A stretch of DNA of 64,000 nucleotides. Source: Nostoc sp. UHCC 0302. Its GTDB lineage: Bacteria; Cyanobacteriota; Cyanobacteriia; Cyanobacteriales; Nostocaceae. This document shows, piece after piece, positions 62,084-64,000 of the stretch; within the stretch, counting starts at the first letter, position 1; each line of letters opens with the position of its first letter. Where the stretch lies: assembly GCF_038096175.1 (NCBI RefSeq), contig NZ_CP151099.1, positions 4,248,501 to 4,312,500 on the forward strand, read 5' to 3'. The position numbers were made by a program, and so were the translations under genes. The notes under the pieces are model-generated. The model searched no databases. It saw only the letters and a program-made list of their open reading frames with translations, and was not told the DNA's origin.

Positions 62084-62230
62084 CTCCTATTCGGGTTAAA
62101 CCTCCATCCAGGCGTATTTCCCAATTAGGAAACACCCGAATCCCTGAATGTGCGAGATTAGTTAACTCTACTAGGCTAGCATATTGATGACTGTAAGTGG
62201 AGCATTGGGCATTAATTTAGTTATTCTCCC

Positions 62231-63193
62231 TTATCTCCCAGCCCCCAGTTCTCTCTTTTGAGCATAGGCTTCATAAACGCCCTTGACGTTATACCAATTC
62301 AGGAAAATTCGGGCAACTTCTAAAGCTAATTGAGGTTTGCCTAAATTAATTAGCCATTGCAAAAATGGGGCCATTGTCTTTTCGTTAAGTGTGCCATTAA
62401 GAGAAAGAATTCCCCAAAGTAAGCGATGTAACCAAGTCATTTGAATCATCATTCGTACTTCCCATGTAGGATGCTTTTGATAAAACAAAACTCCCATACG
62501 TCCGCGTTGAATTTCTTGGTCAATCAAACGTGGAATTTGCTCTAATTTAAATGCTGGATGCCAGTGATAACCTACAGCTGCTGGACATTTTATAAGTTGT
62601 AAACCCAATTGTTTAAGTCTGACGCCTAATTCTAAATCTTCCCAGCCATAAAGTTGAAATCTAGTGTCAAAAAGTCCAGCTTTTCGTAGCCAATGTTTGG
62701 GAATTGCTACATTCCCTGTAGCAAAAAAAGCTGCGGAAAAATCTGTTATCTTATACGGTTCGGTAGTTGGATTTTCGAAATTACAAGTATTAACAACTGC
62801 ACCGTATGTAAAAAAGCGATCGCTTCCTAATTTCTCGTTTCCTTGTAATAGTGCATCTGCATGAGCTTGCAGGAAATTTTCTAGCACCACTAAATCGCTA
62901 TCAATAAATATAATCGTGTCTCCCAGCGCCTGTTCTACTCCTAAATTCCGAGCCATAGCCGGGCCCGCGTGGTCTTGCTGAAACCATCGCACATGGGGAA
63001 ATTTTTCTTTGTGTGCTGCTAACCACTCCAGTGTGCCATCAGTAGAACCATCATCCACTAAGACAATTTCGTAATTAATCACTGAAGTTGGCGTACTCAA
63101 CTTCTGCACCTCCAAAGCACGGAGACATTTTTCCAAAATCGGCTGGCGATTATAAGTCGGTATCACAACGCTGAAAAACACAGTCCCACCCAC
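62231..63193 (-). CDS. Glycosyltransferase family 2
   Basis: A 320-residue GT-A glycosyltransferase. FFSVVIPTYNRQPILEKCL starts the fold; EIVLVDDGSTDGTLEWLAAH binds the nucleotide sugar; IIFIDSDLVVLENFLQAHAD carries the DxD-like metal site (near 95); LYGWEDLELGVRLKQLGLQL is the typical ED acceptor-side motif. The C-terminal 90 residues are helical. No membrane segment is certain. It probably transfers a sugar for cell-surface polysaccharide or glycolipid, but no pathway genes are nearby. It is convergent or separate with respect to rpsB, the same strand, 147 bp downstream. Confidence 0.92.
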   Translation of the reverse strand: MGGTVFFSVVIPTYNRQPILEKCLRALEVQKLSTPTSVINYEIVLVDDGSTDGTLEWLAAHKEKFPHVRWFQQDHAGPAMARNLGVEQALGDTIIFIDSDLVVLENFLQAHADALLQGNEKLGSDRFFTYGAVVNTCNFENPTTEPYKITDFSAAFFATGNVAIPKHWLRKAGLFDTRFQLYGWEDLELGVRLKQLGLQLIKCPAAVGYHWHPAFKLEQIPRLIDQEIQRGRMGVLFYQKHPTWEVRMMIQMTWLHRLLWGILSLNGTLNEKTMAPFLQWLINLGKPQLALEVARIFLNWYNVKGVYEAYAQKRELGAGR

Positions 63194-63658
63194 AACGCGT
63201 TACACATCTCCAGGATAGGACACCTGCGGCACAGACACTGTTCCTTACCTAAATTTGGCTAGGGCAAACTACTAAAAATAAAGCAATAACGATATGAAAA
63301 GGCTACTGGATAATTAATGAAAACTAAAAATTCCTGTTTTTATACTTTAGTTAGCTGATTGGAACTTTGTAGAAATTAGAGAGACTTGAAAAAGAAGACA
63401 GAATTCAGAATGCAATTAGCGAAAAGTTATTTTTAATAAATTCGAGTTAATCAATATATAACCTAATTTTAATTTTCGTTATTTAAATTTAGTACGGCTT
63501 GAGGATTTCCTGCAAAAAGCGGCACTAATAAGCTCGCATTGCATTTTTATAACAGATTATTTGCTATTCAAACTGCATGGAATTTCAAGTAAGTAAATAC
63601 TGCTCGCTTTGTAAAGTTTATCTCTATTAAATTTTTCGTGTCACCCCCTTAGAATTTT
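63194..63658. other. Divergent intergenic stretch
   Basis: AT-rich region between the minus-strand glycosyltransferase and the plus-strand gene at the window end; both promoters are expected here. No repeat of the families described and no hairpin is evident. Confidence 0.55.
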
Positions 63659-64000
63659 ATGTCTACATTAAGCCGGAGACGACTATTAATATTTTTTGCA
63701 GGCAGTGCTAGTGCTGCTGTATTGAAAGACACCATCCTAGATGGTATTTCTAATATTGCAGAAGCAAAAAAACCTTCATTGAGCTTTACACCAGTACGTT
63801 TACCTCATCCCTTAGCTGCTTATCAAAAGTGGAAAAGTTATTTGCCAACAGCAATAGATCAGGGGCAAGTACGTAATGCATCAGCGGATGTTAAATTAGA
63901 TAGCTACAAAGTAATTGATGATGTTGTAGTACCGCCAGAGTACCAACGTTATGTAATTATTAGTTGGGGCGATCGCGTCTTTCCTAACAACGATGATTAT
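63659..64000 (+). CDS. PhoX/DUF839-like phosphatase, N-terminal part (runs off the window)
   Basis: Only the first 114 codons lie in the window. MSTLSRRRLLIFFAGSASAA is a twin-arginine (Tat) signal, with SRRRLLIFF as the motif; the following segment PSLSFTPVRLPHPLAAYQKW and VVVPPEYQRYVIISWGDRVF resembles the start of cyanobacterial DUF839/PhoX-type alkaline phosphatases, which are Tat-exported and use calcium and iron. The frame is open to the end of the window. The active-site half is not visible, so the assignment is provisional. Confidence 0.7.
   Translation, partial: MSTLSRRRLLIFFAGSASAAVLKDTILDGISNIAEAKKPSLSFTPVRLPHPLAAYQKWKSYLPTAIDQGQVRNASADVKLDSYKVIDDVVVPPEYQRYVIISWGDRVFPNNDDY

Noticed and set aside
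1-64000. tRNA genes and transposases
   Set aside because: Gaps were read for tRNA T-arm-like GGTTCGAATCC words and for transposase-like ORFs; none was seen, though a tRNA scan could not be run.

Overview
The window reads as chromosome of a filamentous, heterocyst-type cyanobacterium (Nostocales, Nostoc/Anabaena-like). Reasons: very many GCGATCGC (HIP1) octamers, a cyanobacterial-type ChlH and NifJ, cyanobacterial families (DUF1816, DUF2243, DUF29, Uma2), heptanucleotide tandem repeats (STRR type), and several families of short palindromic and G-rich interspersed repeats. No transposase, phage gene, CRISPR array, rRNA or tRNA was recognised.

Layout. 0.26-3.9 kb: nifJ. 3.9-10.9 kb: a minus-strand set of three large genes (dynamin-like GTPase, Hsp70/actin-fold ATPase, unknown 375-residue protein), followed by decayed remnants and a TIR-like protein. 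13-20 kb: a GAF-rich histidine kinase with two bilin-type Cys-His motifs, a NADAR protein, a DUF2243 membrane protein and a fused oligopeptide-type ABC ATPase. 21.9-27.7 kb: an accessory island of toxin-antitoxin-type genes (HicAB, addiction-module antitoxin, frameshifted VapC with its antitoxin, MazF-like pair, lone HigA-like antitoxin), a Uma2 nuclease and an HNH protein, separated by arrays of a HIP1-rich repeat of about 58 bp. The island ends at a degenerate copy of the 3' end of chlH, which lies on the far side of the HigA-like gene from intact chlH. 27.7-44 kb: housekeeping genes (chlH, LpxB-like, M23 peptidase, Dam-type methylase, trpD, retropepsin-like lipoprotein, carA, STAS protein, mrnC-rlmB, DUF1816, hydrolase). 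44-56 kb: duplicated CAP proteins, TldD, a photolyase-like pair encoded as two separate domains, a SugE/Gdx-type SMR exporter, a 21-bp repeat array, DUF2470 and DUF29 proteins, an alpha-amylase with a starch-binding domain, a broken gene and a TerB-like protein. 56-64 kb: recG, a hypothetical gene, the rpsB-tsf operon with a clear terminator, a glycosyltransferase and the start of a Tat-exported PhoX/DUF839-like protein.

Two themes stand out. First, short interspersed repeats have entered coding sequence without breaking frame (nifJ, the LpxB-like gene, trpD, the histidine kinase, recG), supply the stop codon of the DUF2243 gene, and form the whole translation start region of the LpxB-like gene. 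Second, three gene sets deserve follow-up: the dynamin-like/Hsp70-like/unknown trio, the FAD-domain plus alpha/beta-domain photolyase pair with a four-cysteine pattern like Fe-S photolyases, and the repeat-laced toxin-antitoxin island.
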